Assembly: GCF_012489685.1 (NCBI RefSeq)
Contig: NC_080044.1
Coordinates: forward strand, 16,844,369 to 16,908,368
DNA: 64,000 nt
Direction: 5' to 3'
Origin: Lotus japonicus
Taxonomy: Eukaryota > Streptophyta > Magnoliopsida > Fabales > Fabaceae
Made by a program: the position numbers and the translations under genes. The notes under the pieces were generated by a model. It ran no database searches and was not told the DNA's origin. It worked only from the letters and a program-made list of their open reading frames with translations. How positions within the stretch are numbered: position 1 is the stretch's first letter; each line of letters begins with the position of its first letter. Positions 63,624 through 64,000 of this stretch are shown in pieces.

Positions 63624-63966
63624 TGTTAGAAGTCCCACATTGGCTAGAGATAAGGCCAATCAAGTGTTTATAAGGGTTGTGCAAACCTCAACTCTTGAGC
63701 TAGCTTTTGGGTTGAGTTAGGCCTCCCAATTTCTAATATGGTATCAGAGCCTATCCTAGATCCATTTGTTGTGTGGAGACCTCCCATATTTGGGCCACCC
63801 GTTGTTGTTCCCACGTTCCAGTCTGTTCAATCCTGGACGTGAGGGGGTGTGTTAGAAGTCCCACATTGGCTAGAGATAAGGCCAATCAAGTGTTTATAAG
63901 GGTTGTGCAAACCTCAACTCTTGAGCTAGCTTTTGTGGTTGAGTATAGGCCTCCCAATTTCTAATA
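63624..63966 (+). mobile_element. TRIM retrotransposon (miniature LTR element)
   Basis: Two LTRs of about 115 bases (63624-63738 and 63850-63966) start TGTTAGAAGTCCCACATTGG and end CCCAATTTCTAATA. A primer-binding site TGGTATCAGAGCC (initiator-Met type) directly follows the left LTR at 63739-63751 and a polypurine tract GAGGGGG lies just before the right LTR. A 5-bp duplication GTCCG flanks it (63619-63623 and 63967-63971). At 343 bases it has no room for proteins; it must be mobilised by others. The LTRs differ at only a few positions, so it is fairly young. Confidence 0.92.
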
Positions 63967-64000
63967 GTCCGAGACACTCTTCTCTTTTCAGTTTTAATAT

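Overview
The window is nuclear DNA from a flowering plant. Genes have GT-AG introns, intergenic DNA is AT-rich, the tRNA-Glu has no encoded CCA, and plant transposon families are abundant. The protein matches and repeat style suggest a eudicot, probably a legume such as a Lotus or Lupinus relative, but species is an inference. There are no bacterial-type operons or CRISPR arrays.

Three host protein genes and one tRNA are supported. A 12-exon TauE/SafE-family membrane transporter lies at 1488-6312 (+). A tRNA-Glu(UUC) lies at 6663-6734 (-). A two-exon gene for a small conserved membrane protein lies at 8957-13300 (+), with a 4.0 kb intron holding an old non-coding LTR element. An eight-exon cytochrome P450 of the DWF4/CYP90B1 type (brassinosteroid C-22 hydroxylase) lies at 42360-50266 (+), with a 5.3 kb last intron full of DNA transposons.

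The rest is mostly mobile DNA. At 22209-31756 is a complete Ty3/gypsy element of the Tat type with identical 378-bp LTRs, a GCAAC target duplication, an intact 1816-residue gag-pol frame, and a 685-codon antisense gene that appears to be interrupted by an intron. It sits inside older sequence that holds a decayed CDC20 fragment and ends in a Helitron-type 3' terminus at 34455. A second Helitron-type terminus lies at 40495. Between them is a PIF/Harbinger-type element (34829-36094) carrying about 0.9 kb of GGT-rich minisatellite. Downstream of DWF4 is a full-length L1-type LINE (51032-56774, minus strand, 18-bp target duplication) with intact ORF1 and one frameshift in ORF2. Next come a Harbinger-like element with a broken MYB/SANT-type ORF1 and a nested Stowaway MITE (57562-59147), a Helitron whose 3' end forms a large inverted repeat (59187-61723), and a TRIM with a 5-bp target duplication (63624-63966).

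Small elements with defined ends include a SINE, two hAT-type MITEs, a Mutator-type MITE and three Stowaway-type MITEs. Exon boundaries were read by eye from GT-AG sites, kept reading frame and remembered family sequences. Transposon families were assigned from terminal repeats and target duplications, not from database searches.
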